From assembly GCF_012295615.1 (NCBI RefSeq), contig NZ_CP051183.1, positions 2,879,001-2,943,000 of the forward strand: a stretch of DNA of 64,000 nt, given 5' to 3'. The position numbers and the translations under genes are program-made. This DNA comes from Bermanella marisrubri (lineage in GTDB: Bacteria; Pseudomonadota; Gammaproteobacteria; Pseudomonadales; Oceanobacteraceae). A model generated the notes under the pieces. That model saw nothing but the letters and a program-made list of their open reading frames with translations, was not told the origin of the DNA and did not search any database. The number at the start of each line of letters is the position of its first letter. Positions within the stretch are counted from its first letter, which is position 1. Positions 56,418 through 64,000 of this stretch are shown in pieces.

Positions 56418-57668
56418 ATGTTCAAACGAACTTTTATTCGCCAAATCAGTGCTTTGGCGACACTTGGCTTTTTTAGTCTTCATGCATTGGCAATGAGCGC
56501 TACTCCCGATCCACAAGCTAGTGTTGACGGAGATGCCATCACGCAGTTTCAAAACAGCTGGGCTGGAAAGGCATTAGCCCACCAACGTAACATGGATGCC
56601 AATAAACCACTCGCCGAAAACAATATCATCGGCTCTCATAACTCCTATAATTCTCGCAAATACCGAAATGCCACGCGCTACCTTGATCCCCAACAAATCG
56701 TTTCTATCTATGATCAACTGCGATTAGGGGCACGTTTTATTGAACTGGACGCACACTGGACTGCGCATACCCATGGTTGGCCTTGGCAATGGGGAACAGA
56801 TCTTTTGCTTTGTCATTCAGGTATCGGTGTTGATGTAGGTGATTTGCATGTGGGCTGTAGTTTGACTGATCGCCGAGTTGAAGATGGGATTGCAGAAGTA
56901 GCTCGCTGGATTAACGAGAATCCGAAAGAAGTCATCATCCTCTATTTTGAAGATCACACAGACGGTCGCCATCAAGAACTTTTTAACGTGATAAACAAGC
57001 AACTGGGCGCAAACATTTACGCGAGCCAAGGGTGCAAAGCTATTCCCAACACACTGACCAAAAATCAAGTACTTGCAAGCGGCAAGCAAGTCATTGTTTG
57101 GAAAGACGGCGGTTGCTCCGGTAATCAAAATATGAGCAACATGGCTTTCACTAGCCTTGGAGATATTAATCGCATTTGGGAAGATAGAACCAGCATTGGG
57201 GCCATTGGCGCTTTCTTTACAAATGGATCGGTAAAGAAAATTGAATCAGAAGATGTCATTCAAGCATTTAAAAATGGTGGCAATATCGTCAACCTTGATG
57301 ATATGACTCATAGTGACGACCGCTTGTCTGCTGCGATTTGGTCATGGGATGTAAACGAACCGAATAACTGGGGCGGTAACCAAGACTGCGCGCTTCAATG
57401 GGAAAATGGCCGTTGGGATGATACAAGTTGCAGTAATCAACATTTCTTCGCTTGCCAGCATAACGAAACACAAGAGTGGAATATTTCTACTTATCAAGAT
57501 GCCTGGCAGGCCGGACAACAAGCTTGTTCATTATTAGGTAACTATCGCTTTTCTACTCCCAGCAATAGTCTCGAAAACGAAAAACTAAAAACAGCAAAAG
57601 GTGGTATTAGTCACGTGTGGTTGAACGCCAGTGATCGAACAGAAGAAGGCACTTGGATCACTCATTAA
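56418..57668 (+). CDS. secreted PI-PLC-X-type phosphodiesterase with C-type-lectin-like tail
   Basis: A 416-residue protein with a Sec signal (MFKRTFIRQISALATLGFFS). The catalytic X domain has both histidines: His74 in GSHNSYNSR and His133 in LLCHSGIG, with Glu109/Asp111 in IELDAHW. The family cleaves phosphatidylinositol or related phosphodiesters. From about residue 310 come lectin-like motifs: VNEPNNWGGNQDCAL, WDDTSC, FFACQ, then a second, partial lectin pattern (AWQAGQQACSLLG, SHVWLNASDRTEEGTW) that stops before its expected end. Truncation of the last module is possible. I start at ATG 56418 so that the signal peptide is N-terminal. Confidence 0.85.
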   Translation: MFKRTFIRQISALATLGFFSLHALAMSATPDPQASVDGDAITQFQNSWAGKALAHQRNMDANKPLAENNIIGSHNSYNSRKYRNATRYLDPQQIVSIYDQLRLGARFIELDAHWTAHTHGWPWQWGTDLLLCHSGIGVDVGDLHVGCSLTDRRVEDGIAEVARWINENPKEVIILYFEDHTDGRHQELFNVINKQLGANIYASQGCKAIPNTLTKNQVLASGKQVIVWKDGGCSGNQNMSNMAFTSLGDINRIWEDRTSIGAIGAFFTNGSVKKIESEDVIQAFKNGGNIVNLDDMTHSDDRLSAAIWSWDVNEPNNWGGNQDCALQWENGRWDDTSCSNQHFFACQHNETQEWNISTYQDAWQAGQQACSLLGNYRFSTPSNSLENEKLKTAKGGISHVWLNASDRTEEGTWITH

Positions 57669-57694
57669 CAACGACAAACAAGAGTGTAGGACAC

Positions 57695-57722
57695 AAAAAA
57701 GCCGCTACCCAGAGGTAGCGGC
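57695..57722 (-). terminator. terminator of the eut-amt-small-protein unit
   Basis: GCCGCTACC/GGTAGCGGC stem followed by six U on the minus strand, 27 bases past the stop of the small gene. It is also the only hairpin after the convergent PLC-like gene. Confidence 0.9.
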
Positions 57723-57748
57723 AAATGCATTAATCGGGGGTATTATGA

Positions 57749-57913
57749 TTATTTGTGTTCCTCAAATGCTTTATTTTCATGTTTGATGATATAGCCAATT
57801 AATCCACAGACGATGCCTGCCACACCCAAACTAAATAACACCAATGCCGCTGGCTGATCCGCGAAAGTGAAATAGGCGCTCACATTTTCCCAACTTACAA
57901 TCGAAGTACCCAT
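57749..57913 (-). CDS. 54-residue single-span membrane protein coupled to amt
   Basis: A short gene starting MGTSIVSWENVSAYF at 57911-57913 and ending FEEHK. One hydrophobic span (AALVLFSLGVAGIVCGLIGY) is flanked by a short N-terminal part and a charged C-terminus. The ribosome site AAGGAG lies within the last codons of amt, and the ATG follows the amt stop by two bases, so it is translationally coupled. No homologue comes to mind; a subunit or small regulator of the ammonium transporter is the simplest guess. Confidence 0.8.
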   Translation of the reverse strand: MGTSIVSWENVSAYFTFADQPAALVLFSLGVAGIVCGLIGYIIKHENKAFEEHK

Positions 57914-57915
57914 GA

Positions 57916-59280
57916 TTAAACTCCTTGTGGTTCAGCTAGTTTGTTTGGAACATCACTTTCAATCGACGCTGGTGTATTCGCCTCAGGATAGGGTTTAGCT
58001 AAAATCTCTACTTCATCAATACCAATTTCTTCCGCAGACTCAGGTACGCGCAATGCATTGGCCTTTTTCAGTGCATAAGATATTCCGTAACCTGGTAAGA
58101 AACCTAAAGCGATCATAACCAATGCAGAAATTAATTGTCCGGTGAACGTAATGTCTGGAGCACCATTCACGTTTGGTGTGCCGTGGGCAAAAACACCAAC
58201 CAAGACAACAGCGACCGCACCAGTGAAACCATGAACAGCTACTGCACCAACTGCATCATCAATTTGCAAACGTTCCAATAGTTTGGCGAATTGCACCGCA
58301 GCAACACCCATACAAGTAGCGATTATAAACGCAAGTGATGGGCTATATAGATCGAGACCGGCGGCTACAGAAATAATACCTACAAGACCACCAGACATGG
58401 TCCAAAATGGATCGCGAGTTGCGATATAGCAGCCAATAATGCCGCCAGCAAATCCCATTAGTGTATTAAATGCGAATGCAGACAAATTAGTTGGAGTGTT
58501 ATAGATAGTCGTCCAGCCAGTTTCGCCGCCGTTGAATATAATGCAGCCACCCAAGAAGCCAAAGAAACCAAAGATGATCATCATGAGACCAATCAAGGTC
58601 ATAGGTAATGAGTGAGGAGCTATAGTTTGCGCAACGCCATCAATAAACTTGCCTTTACGCGCACCTAAGTTAATCAACACACCTAGTGTAAAGAAACCCG
58701 CAATGGCATGAACAACACCCGAAGCACCTACATCGTGATAACCCAATTGCGTTAGCAACCAGCCATCAGGGTGCCATCCCCAAGCGCCTGCCAAAATCCA
58801 GATGGCACTACCTAAGCACACAGTGAGAATTAAAAACGCACTGACTCGAATCCGCTCAATAACCGCTCCGGATAATATTGAACCCGTAGTCGCACCAAAT
58901 AGAGCAAACGCCGCCCAAAAAATACCAGTACCCATGTCCTGTACATCAGGACCCATACTTTGCGACCAAGGCAAAGCAGCGGAAGCATCAATTGGAGTAA
59001 AACCGTGAGGGAAAGCGTTATAAATCCACCAGCCAAACAAGTAAAAAGTAGGAATGATAACAGCGAGTGCAAGAATATTTTTTATACCCGCAGCCAGTGC
59101 ATTTTTGCTTCTTGACGCCCCCATTTCGTAAGCAAGAAAGCCTGCGTGGATCATGACCATAATAGCAGTACACCACCAATAAAATACTTCCATATTCATG
59201 GCTTGGTGCATTTCGAAAGAGGCCTGCTGCGCCTCAACCATGGCTTGCAACGACTCAATCGTTGCCGTTTTTGTTTCCAT
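57916..59280 (-). CDS. amt: ammonium transporter (Amt family)
   Basis: A 454-residue protein with about 11 spans. The two pore histidines are in ASGVVHAIAGFF and AVHGFTGAVAVV. The cytoplasmic tail begins ALRVPESAEEIGIDEVE, which matches the GlnK-binding helix of AmtB proteins, and then runs on about 30 residues. It has an unusual N-terminal helix (TATIESLQAMVEAQQASFEM) before TM1. No glnK is linked. It lies after eutB-eutC, enzymes that release ammonia. A hairpin in the 5' region includes its ribosome site. Confidence 0.93.
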   Translation of the reverse strand: METKTATIESLQAMVEAQQASFEMHQAMNMEVFYWWCTAIMVMIHAGFLAYEMGASRSKNALAAGIKNILALAVIIPTFYLFGWWIYNAFPHGFTPIDASAALPWSQSMGPDVQDMGTGIFWAAFALFGATTGSILSGAVIERIRVSAFLILTVCLGSAIWILAGAWGWHPDGWLLTQLGYHDVGASGVVHAIAGFFTLGVLINLGARKGKFIDGVAQTIAPHSLPMTLIGLMMIIFGFFGFLGGCIIFNGGETGWTTIYNTPTNLSAFAFNTLMGFAGGIIGCYIATRDPFWTMSGGLVGIISVAAGLDLYSPSLAFIIATCMGVAAVQFAKLLERLQIDDAVGAVAVHGFTGAVAVVLVGVFAHGTPNVNGAPDITFTGQLISALVMIALGFLPGYGISYALKKANALRVPESAEEIGIDEVEILAKPYPEANTPASIESDVPNKLAEPQGV

Positions 59281-59323
59281 AAAGTGCTCCTTTTATGTAG
59301 CAATATTCAACATAAAGCACTTT
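59281..59323 (-). promoter_or_regulatory. hairpin enclosing the amt ribosome-binding site
   Basis: On the minus-strand RNA AAAGUGCU (59316-59323) pairs with AGCACUUU (59281-59288) and UUAUGU with ACAUAA inside it, 14 perfect base pairs. The core AAGG of the Shine-Dalgarno is a 4-base bulge and the AUG follows directly after the stem. No U-run follows, so translation rather than transcription would be controlled. Confidence 0.65.
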
Positions 59324-59426
59324 ATCAATACGCCAGTACTAGGGTTATCAAGAATTGGCAATGTTTTACGAGCGAATTAGAAGCTCAAAGAAAATCCGCG
59401 CCCACTAAAGGTGCAGACACTGAATA

Positions 59427-60242
59427 CTAGCCTTCAGTAAGAAAATTACCCAAGGATGCTTGTGTATTACTAAGACTGGCGATATCCGCATTTTCTTTTA
59501 AGTTCACACCAGAAAGCTGTAATCTTCGCGATTCTTGTAATAAGTACCAAGCTTTTTGCGAAGCAAGAGAATAATTCAACCCCTTTGGTCGAATATTAGA
59601 AATACAATTACGCATGGCATCGTTACACCCACGCTCAGCTGCCCAAGTCAGATAAAGCCCTAAACTATCCGGCGAACTCAAGCCAGGTCGTTCTCCTATT
59701 AAGACTACAATACACTTAGCGCCAATGGCTTCCGCAACATCATCACCTAACGCAACGCGGCCTTGCTCAGCTATAACAATAGGGGCGACCGACCAGTGAT
59801 GTGCAATTAATTTTGGCACTAAATGGTCGAGAAATAATGTCGTATTTTGCTCAACAGCAATCGCCGATAAGCCATCGCAAATCAGAAATGCCACATCATA
59901 AGGCTTCAATGATCTTTGAGTTTTCAGTCGTTTAATATCTTCAGATCTTAGCTGCCTGCCTAAATCAGGTCGTTGCAAATACTGAGCTCGATCTTGCGCT
60001 TCACTTTTAACACGAGTGACACCAAATGTATTCCAAGGCCTACTATCAATTTGCTCATAAAGCTTTTCAACATCAAACTCCTTGTGAACGGCATCTTGTG
60101 CTTTAGCATGTGACAATTGAAAACTCAGCCACTCATGTGTCGGCAAACTGGTGCCAGCACGCCCTAAACCAATTCTAGCATCGGTGAAACGCTGCAACTT
60201 TGACCATGGATTAGCAATAATTGTCGTTGTCATATCAGCCAA
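59427..60242 (-). CDS. eutC: ethanolamine ammonia-lyase small subunit
   Basis: A 271-residue EutC. Landmarks: RIGLGRAGTSLPTHEWLSFQ, DGLSAIAVEQN, VALGDDVAEAIGAK, VVLIGERPGLSSPDSLGLY and an NCISNIRPKGL stretch. It binds the adenosylcobalamin cofactor with EutB and splits ethanolamine to acetaldehyde and ammonia. Its start overlaps the eutB stop by eight bases. Confidence 0.96.
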   Translation of the reverse strand: MADMTTTIIANPWSKLQRFTDARIGLGRAGTSLPTHEWLSFQLSHAKAQDAVHKEFDVEKLYEQIDSRPWNTFGVTRVKSEAQDRAQYLQRPDLGRQLRSEDIKRLKTQRSLKPYDVAFLICDGLSAIAVEQNTTLFLDHLVPKLIAHHWSVAPIVIAEQGRVALGDDVAEAIGAKCIVVLIGERPGLSSPDSLGLYLTWAAERGCNDAMRNCISNIRPKGLNYSLASQKAWYLLQESRRLQLSGVNLKENADIASLSNTQASLGNFLTEG

Positions 60243-61623
60243 TCCTTTCTAGAGTCGTGGCAAAAGAGGCAGGCAAGGTTTTATTCAATAGCCCGCTTTC
60301 GTTGTTAGAAAAAATATCGCTGTCTTTGAGCCATTGATGAAATTCAGGAGCAGGGTTACGCTGTAAAAGCTGTCTAATATACAGGGCGTCATGAAAGGAG
60401 GTCGTCTGATAATTTAGCATAATGTCATCCGACCCCGGTATTCCCATAGCAAACGTAAGACCCGCGGTTGCTAACAACGTCAATAGATTATCCATATCAT
60501 TCTGATCAGCGTCGGCATGATTGGTATAGCAAATATCACAACCCATAGGTAAGCCTAGTAGCTTGCCACAAAAATGGTCCTCCAAGCCCGCGCGAGTAAT
60601 CTCTTTTCCGTTGTATAAATATTCTGGCCCGATAAAACCAACCACCGAATTCACGAGTAATGGACTAAATTTTCTTGCAACCGCATACGCTCGTGCTTCA
60701 CATGTTTGCTGATCAACATCGAAATGCGCATTGGCAGAAAGAGCACTTCCTTGGCCAGTTTCAAAATACATGAGGTTATTACCCACTGCGCCGCGATTCA
60801 GTGACAAACCTGCTTGATAGGCCTCATCTAAAATTGAAAGATCAATGCCAAAACTGCTGTTTGCTTTTTCAGTACCTGCGATGGATTGAAATATCAAGTC
60901 GACCGGCGCACCTTTTTCAATGGCTTGTAATGTGTTGGTCACATGAGTTAGTACGCAATGTTGAGTTGGAATGCCATAGTGCTGAATGACTTCTTCCATC
61001 ATGTTCAGCAAAGTGATGGTTTGTGCTACGTTATCTGTCGCAGGGTTAATACCGATAACGGCATCACCATTACCATATAGCAACCCATCTAGAATACTGG
61101 CGGCGATGCCTGTCATATCATCTGTCGGATGATTAGGTTGCAGTCGAGTTGAAAAGCAACCCGGCAAACCAATCGTGTTATTAAACGCGGTTTCAACGCG
61201 ACATTTACTAGCGACAAGAATTAAATCTTGATTACGCATAATCTTACATACAGCGGCAACCATCTCAGGTGTTAAGCCAGCCTGTATTGCGGCTAAATGC
61301 TCCGCCTGAATACCATCATCCAACAACCAATTACGCAATTCTCCCACGGTTAAGTGAGAAATAGTCGCAAAGCTTTTAGCATCATGTTCATCGAAAATTA
61401 ACCGAGTAACCTCATCTTTCTCATACGGGATGACTGCGTCTTGTAAAAATTGCTTAAGAGGCACATCCGATAAGCATAATTGCGCAACAGCGCGCTCTTC
61501 GGCAGAGCTCGCTGCTATTCCCGCTAAGAAATCACCAGACCTACTTGGAGTCGCTTTAGCCAATAATGTTTTTAAATCTTTAAACTTAAAAAGTTGTCCT
61601 GAAGCCTTGTGCTGATACGTCAT
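60235..61623 (-). CDS. eutB: ethanolamine ammonia-lyase large subunit
   Basis: A 462-residue EutB of normal length. Typical stretches: FKDLKTLLAKATPSRSGD, NTIGLPGCFSTRLQPNHP, GDAVIGINPATDNV, NSVVGFIGPEYLYNGKEI, and GCDICYTNHADADQNDMD near the C-terminus. It is the catalytic subunit that binds ethanolamine in its barrel and uses adenosylcobalamin radical chemistry. No eut shell or aldehyde/alcohol dehydrogenase gene is in view. The product ammonia may be taken up or retained by the Amt protein encoded downstream. Confidence 0.97.
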   Translation of the reverse strand: MTYQHKASGQLFKFKDLKTLLAKATPSRSGDFLAGIAASSAEERAVAQLCLSDVPLKQFLQDAVIPYEKDEVTRLIFDEHDAKSFATISHLTVGELRNWLLDDGIQAEHLAAIQAGLTPEMVAAVCKIMRNQDLILVASKCRVETAFNNTIGLPGCFSTRLQPNHPTDDMTGIAASILDGLLYGNGDAVIGINPATDNVAQTITLLNMMEEVIQHYGIPTQHCVLTHVTNTLQAIEKGAPVDLIFQSIAGTEKANSSFGIDLSILDEAYQAGLSLNRGAVGNNLMYFETGQGSALSANAHFDVDQQTCEARAYAVARKFSPLLVNSVVGFIGPEYLYNGKEITRAGLEDHFCGKLLGLPMGCDICYTNHADADQNDMDNLLTLLATAGLTFAMGIPGSDDIMLNYQTTSFHDALYIRQLLQRNPAPEFHQWLKDSDIFSNNESGLLNKTLPASFATTLERIG

Positions 61624-61697
61624 GGAAAAATATCCAAATCACTGGGAATAATTTTTGCAAAATATTTACTACAGAGTTTAAGTAGCCAAGCAATAAT

Positions 61698-61719
61698 CGA
61701 TAGCATATATGGCCTATCG
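61698..61719. promoter_or_regulatory. dyad in the eutB-eutR intergenic region
   Basis: CGATAG-N10-CTATCG, two turns apart centre to centre within the 157-base region between the divergent eutB and eutR-like genes; a candidate operator. Confidence 0.4.
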
Positions 61720-61779
61720 TGCTGAGCGTTATCAAATATTGGCAAGATCTTGACCATCAGCCTCGAGAAAAGCAATAAA

Positions 61780-62745
61780 ATGAATCAAAACCAACTTACT
61801 CATGCACACTCTCGGTGCGGAAAAATACGACATATCACAGCCCATGATGCCGATGAGCACGCCCACAATCTGACTAATTGGCAGCAAGAATATGATCAAG
61901 TCAGTCCTGGTGCATTTGAAGGTAGCATTAAAGAGTTACAGTTGAATGGCATTCAGGTATTCAAGGAATTCACCAGCCAATCCGTATTTCAGAAATGTAA
62001 CGTTTGGTCCGATTCTCTATGGATAGGTTTACCTGAAAGTAAGCCTGAGCAAAGCCGAATCAATGGCCACCACTTACAATCACATCAAGTAATGTGCAGG
62101 CCCGGTGATATAGATTTCAGTTTGATGACACCGAGTCAATTCAACATTTTCGGCATTGTTATCGATCAATCGCTGTTAAGTAATATTGAAGATAGTGATT
62201 ATTCCTCTGCTCAGCAGTTCTCTCTATCTGAATGCATCAGTTTAAAAGCCAAGACTTACAATAATCTCCATTATTTATTGCAGCGATTATTAATGCATCC
62301 CCATGACGGCATTCCAGAAAAGGTGTGCCATGATCTACTCCTGCTAGCGCTACACGACGTCTTGACCCCGGAGTCAGTCAATTGCTTACCACCAACGAGC
62401 CTTAAGCGACGCAATCAAATTGTAGATCTTACCTTGCATTATCTGAAACAGCATCATGATGAACCCGTCACCGTTACTGAGCTTTGCACACTCGCTTGCG
62501 TTAGCCGACGAACCTTACAATACAGTTTTGAATCCGTACTCGGAATCAGCCCCGCACATTTTTTACGCATTAGCCGACTCAATGGTGCGCGACGATCATT
62601 GCGGCAAGCAACAGAGCAAGATTGTATTGCGGACGTTGCTGCACAATGGGGCTTTTGGCATTTGAGCCAATTTGCTAAAGACTACAAACAACTTTTTGGT
62701 GAGCTTCCCTCAGAGACTAAGCACCTCTATTCAACGGTGAACTAA
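61780..62745 (+). CDS. EutR-like AraC-family activator
   Basis: A 321-residue AraC-type regulator. The N-terminal effector domain resembles EutR: NLTNWQQEYDQVSPGAFEG, IQVFKEFTSQS, DSLWIGLPES. The C-terminal double HTH has VTELCTLACVSRRTLQYSFE, GISPAHFLRISRLNGARR and AAQWGFWHLSQFAKDYKQLF. In enteric bacteria EutR senses ethanolamine with B12 and activates eut genes; here it is divergent from eutB. The ATG at 61780 is chosen; an in-frame TTG ten codons earlier is an alternative. Confidence 0.9.
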   Translation: MNQNQLTHAHSRCGKIRHITAHDADEHAHNLTNWQQEYDQVSPGAFEGSIKELQLNGIQVFKEFTSQSVFQKCNVWSDSLWIGLPESKPEQSRINGHHLQSHQVMCRPGDIDFSLMTPSQFNIFGIVIDQSLLSNIEDSDYSSAQQFSLSECISLKAKTYNNLHYLLQRLLMHPHDGIPEKVCHDLLLLALHDVLTPESVNCLPPTSLKRRNQIVDLTLHYLKQHHDEPVTVTELCTLACVSRRTLQYSFESVLGISPAHFLRISRLNGARRSLRQATEQDCIADVAAQWGFWHLSQFAKDYKQLFGELPSETKHLYSTVN

Positions 62746-62940
62746 ATAAGCCGCTTTATTAAAAACGTCGCTAGACTCTGAATCTCAGCCCTCTGTTTCC
62801 AAGCGTTCGAGCAATCTTATCTTGGATTTCTGTCGTATGAGCAATAAAATCCCCTTTCCGCTGGTGATTTTGCCGTTCTACGGTTATTTTTTATACAGCA
62901 CTTGTGTGTTTTCGACTAAGACAGTGAGAGTAATCGATCT

Positions 62941-64000
62941 ATGATGACACTTATTATTTTATTAGCAGCCGTTGTGGCCTTGCTAATCGTTATGCGCCGT
63001 GAAATGGGCGCCCTAGCTGCGATAGTCGTGATGGCTGTGGCAGGCGCTGCCTCGTGGGTAGTTGCATCTAAAGTTCTGGCTATTGTTCTGTTTGCTTTAG
63101 CAGCAATCACAGCAGTAACCGGTTTATCCCTATTCCGCCGACTTTGGCTAACACCGATCATTTTTAATGTCTTCAAAAAGGTTGCCCCAAAAGTCTCTGA
63201 AACAGAGCAAGTGGCCTTGGACGCTGGCACCGTGGGTTGGGATGGTGAATTGTTCACCGGTAAGCCTAACTGGAGCAAGCTGTTAGACAACAAATATGAT
63301 GGTCTAACGGAAGAAGAACAAGCGTTCTTAGATAACCAGTGTGAAGAAGTGATATCTCGCTGCAACGCTTGGGATGTTGCTGTAGAACGTGCCGACCTAC
63401 CAAAAGACGTTTGGGATTACCTTAAGAAAGAAGGTTTCCTAGGCATGATCATTCCGAAAGAATACGGTGGCTTACATTTCTCTGCTAAAGCACAGTCTGC
63501 CGTACTGCAAAAGCTATCTGCCAACGAAATGCTAATGGTAAGTGTTGGTGTACCTAACTCGTTAGGACCCGGTGAGCTTTTGGTAAAATACGGTACAGAA
63601 GAGCAAAAGAATCACTATCTACCACGCCTAGCAGATGGTCGCGAAATTCCTTGCTTTGGTCTAACTGGCCCACGTGCAGGTTCTGACGCTACATCACTAC
63701 CGGATACAGGTATCGTGTGTAAAGGTCAGTTCAATGGCAAAGAAGTGGTTGGTATCAAGCTTAACTTCGAGAAACGCTGGATCACCCTAGCGCCTATCGC
63801 AACGGTTGTAGGCTTAGCGTTCCGCATGTTTGACCCAGACAACCTATTGGGTAAAGGTAAAGACCGCGGTATCACTTGTGCGTTGATTCCTCGTGAAACA
63901 GAGGGCATGGAAATTGGTCGTCGTCACTGTCCGATTGGTAGCCCATTCATGAATGGTCCAATTCGCGGTAAAGATGTGTTCATCCCGCTTGACTTCATCA
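62941..64000 (+). CDS. fadE: acyl-CoA dehydrogenase FadE-like, cut off by window edge
   Basis: The 353 visible residues start MMTLIILLAAVVALLIVMRR, two membrane spans as in E. coli FadE, followed by LDAGTVGWDGELFTGKPNW, MIIPKEYGGLHFSAKAQS, SVGVPNSLGPGELLVKYGT and FGLTGPRAGSDATSLPDTG. This is the FAD-dependent first step of fatty-acid beta-oxidation. GAGAG precedes the ATG. The remaining more than half of the roughly 800-residue protein is outside the window. I see no FadR-type site in the 195 bases upstream. Confidence 0.93.
   Translation, partial: MMTLIILLAAVVALLIVMRREMGALAAIVVMAVAGAASWVVASKVLAIVLFALAAITAVTGLSLFRRLWLTPIIFNVFKKVAPKVSETEQVALDAGTVGWDGELFTGKPNWSKLLDNKYDGLTEEEQAFLDNQCEEVISRCNAWDVAVERADLPKDVWDYLKKEGFLGMIIPKEYGGLHFSAKAQSAVLQKLSANEMLMVSVGVPNSLGPGELLVKYGTEEQKNHYLPRLADGREIPCFGLTGPRAGSDATSLPDTGIVCKGQFNGKEVVGIKLNFEKRWITLAPIATVVGLAFRMFDPDNLLGKGKDRGITCALIPRETEGMEIGRRHCPIGSPFMNGPIRGKDVFIPLDFI

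Noticed and set aside
59281-59426. Sigma-54 promoter for amt
   Set aside because: No TGGCAC-N5-TTGCA-type match could be found on the minus strand.

Overview
The window looks like chromosomal DNA of a marine, heterotrophic gammaproteobacterium, probably of the Oceanospirillales/Saccharospirillaceae type (Bermanella, Oceanobacter or Oleispira-like). This rests on core gene order (carA-carB-greA; dapB-dnaJ-dnaK-grpE / recN; fur / bamE-rnfH-ratA; smpB; ssrA with the tag ANDENYALAA) and on marine-type accessory genes. Genus-level placement is a guess. I see no CRISPR array, insertion sequence, integrase or tRNA gene; one tmRNA gene is present.

Region 1 (1-11769, all minus strand, cut by the left edge) is a second, self-contained type II fatty-acid/polyketide-like set. 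In transcription order it holds an acyltransferase, a membrane protein, an AcpS-type phosphopantetheinyl transferase, a FabG-type ketoreductase, a FabZ-type dehydratase, an acyl carrier protein, a GcvT-like folate-fold protein, an active-KS/dead-KS fusion, an atypical KS, a degenerate KS-like protein, a FabL-like enoyl reductase and a further KS that is cut off. I do not recognise the product; this is one of the two best candidates for an undescribed system.

Region 2 (12149-35261) is housekeeping: greA, carB and carA with a terminator-like leader; a patch of small envelope genes including lipoprotein forms of a Nudix hydrolase and a glycerophosphodiesterase; dapB; the heat-shock genes dnaJ, dnaK and grpE with two sigma-32-type promoters; recN behind two adjacent LexA-like boxes; fur, bamE, rnfH, ratA; an Na+-dependent transporter; smpB; a porin-like protein; and ssrA. 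Between these genes lie a GGA-rich multi-hairpin RNA candidate after recN and a promoter-smORF-terminator unit beside ssrA.

Region 3 (35380-40255) is a methionine locus: flavin reductase, MetR-like regulator, MesX (DUF1852), short MetE-like MesD and a TauE/SafE permease. Region 4 (40354-49291) joins a globin lipoprotein, a DUF3034 protein, an EAL protein with degenerate GGDEF and a cupredoxin, followed by a histidine kinase, a response regulator and a REC-GGDEF-EAL protein.

Region 5 (49418-57668) holds a beta-lactamase-fold hydrolase, a MalT-like LuxR regulator, a 920-residue protein fusing a fatty-acid alpha-dioxygenase-like haem domain to a catalase-like domain, and a secreted PI-PLC-X phosphodiesterase. 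It could be a lipid-release and oxylipin module. Region 6 (57749-62745) couples ethanolamine ammonia-lyase (eutB, eutC) to an ammonium transporter, a 54-residue membrane protein and an EutR-like activator, with no microcompartment genes in view. A fadE-like acyl-CoA dehydrogenase runs off the right edge.
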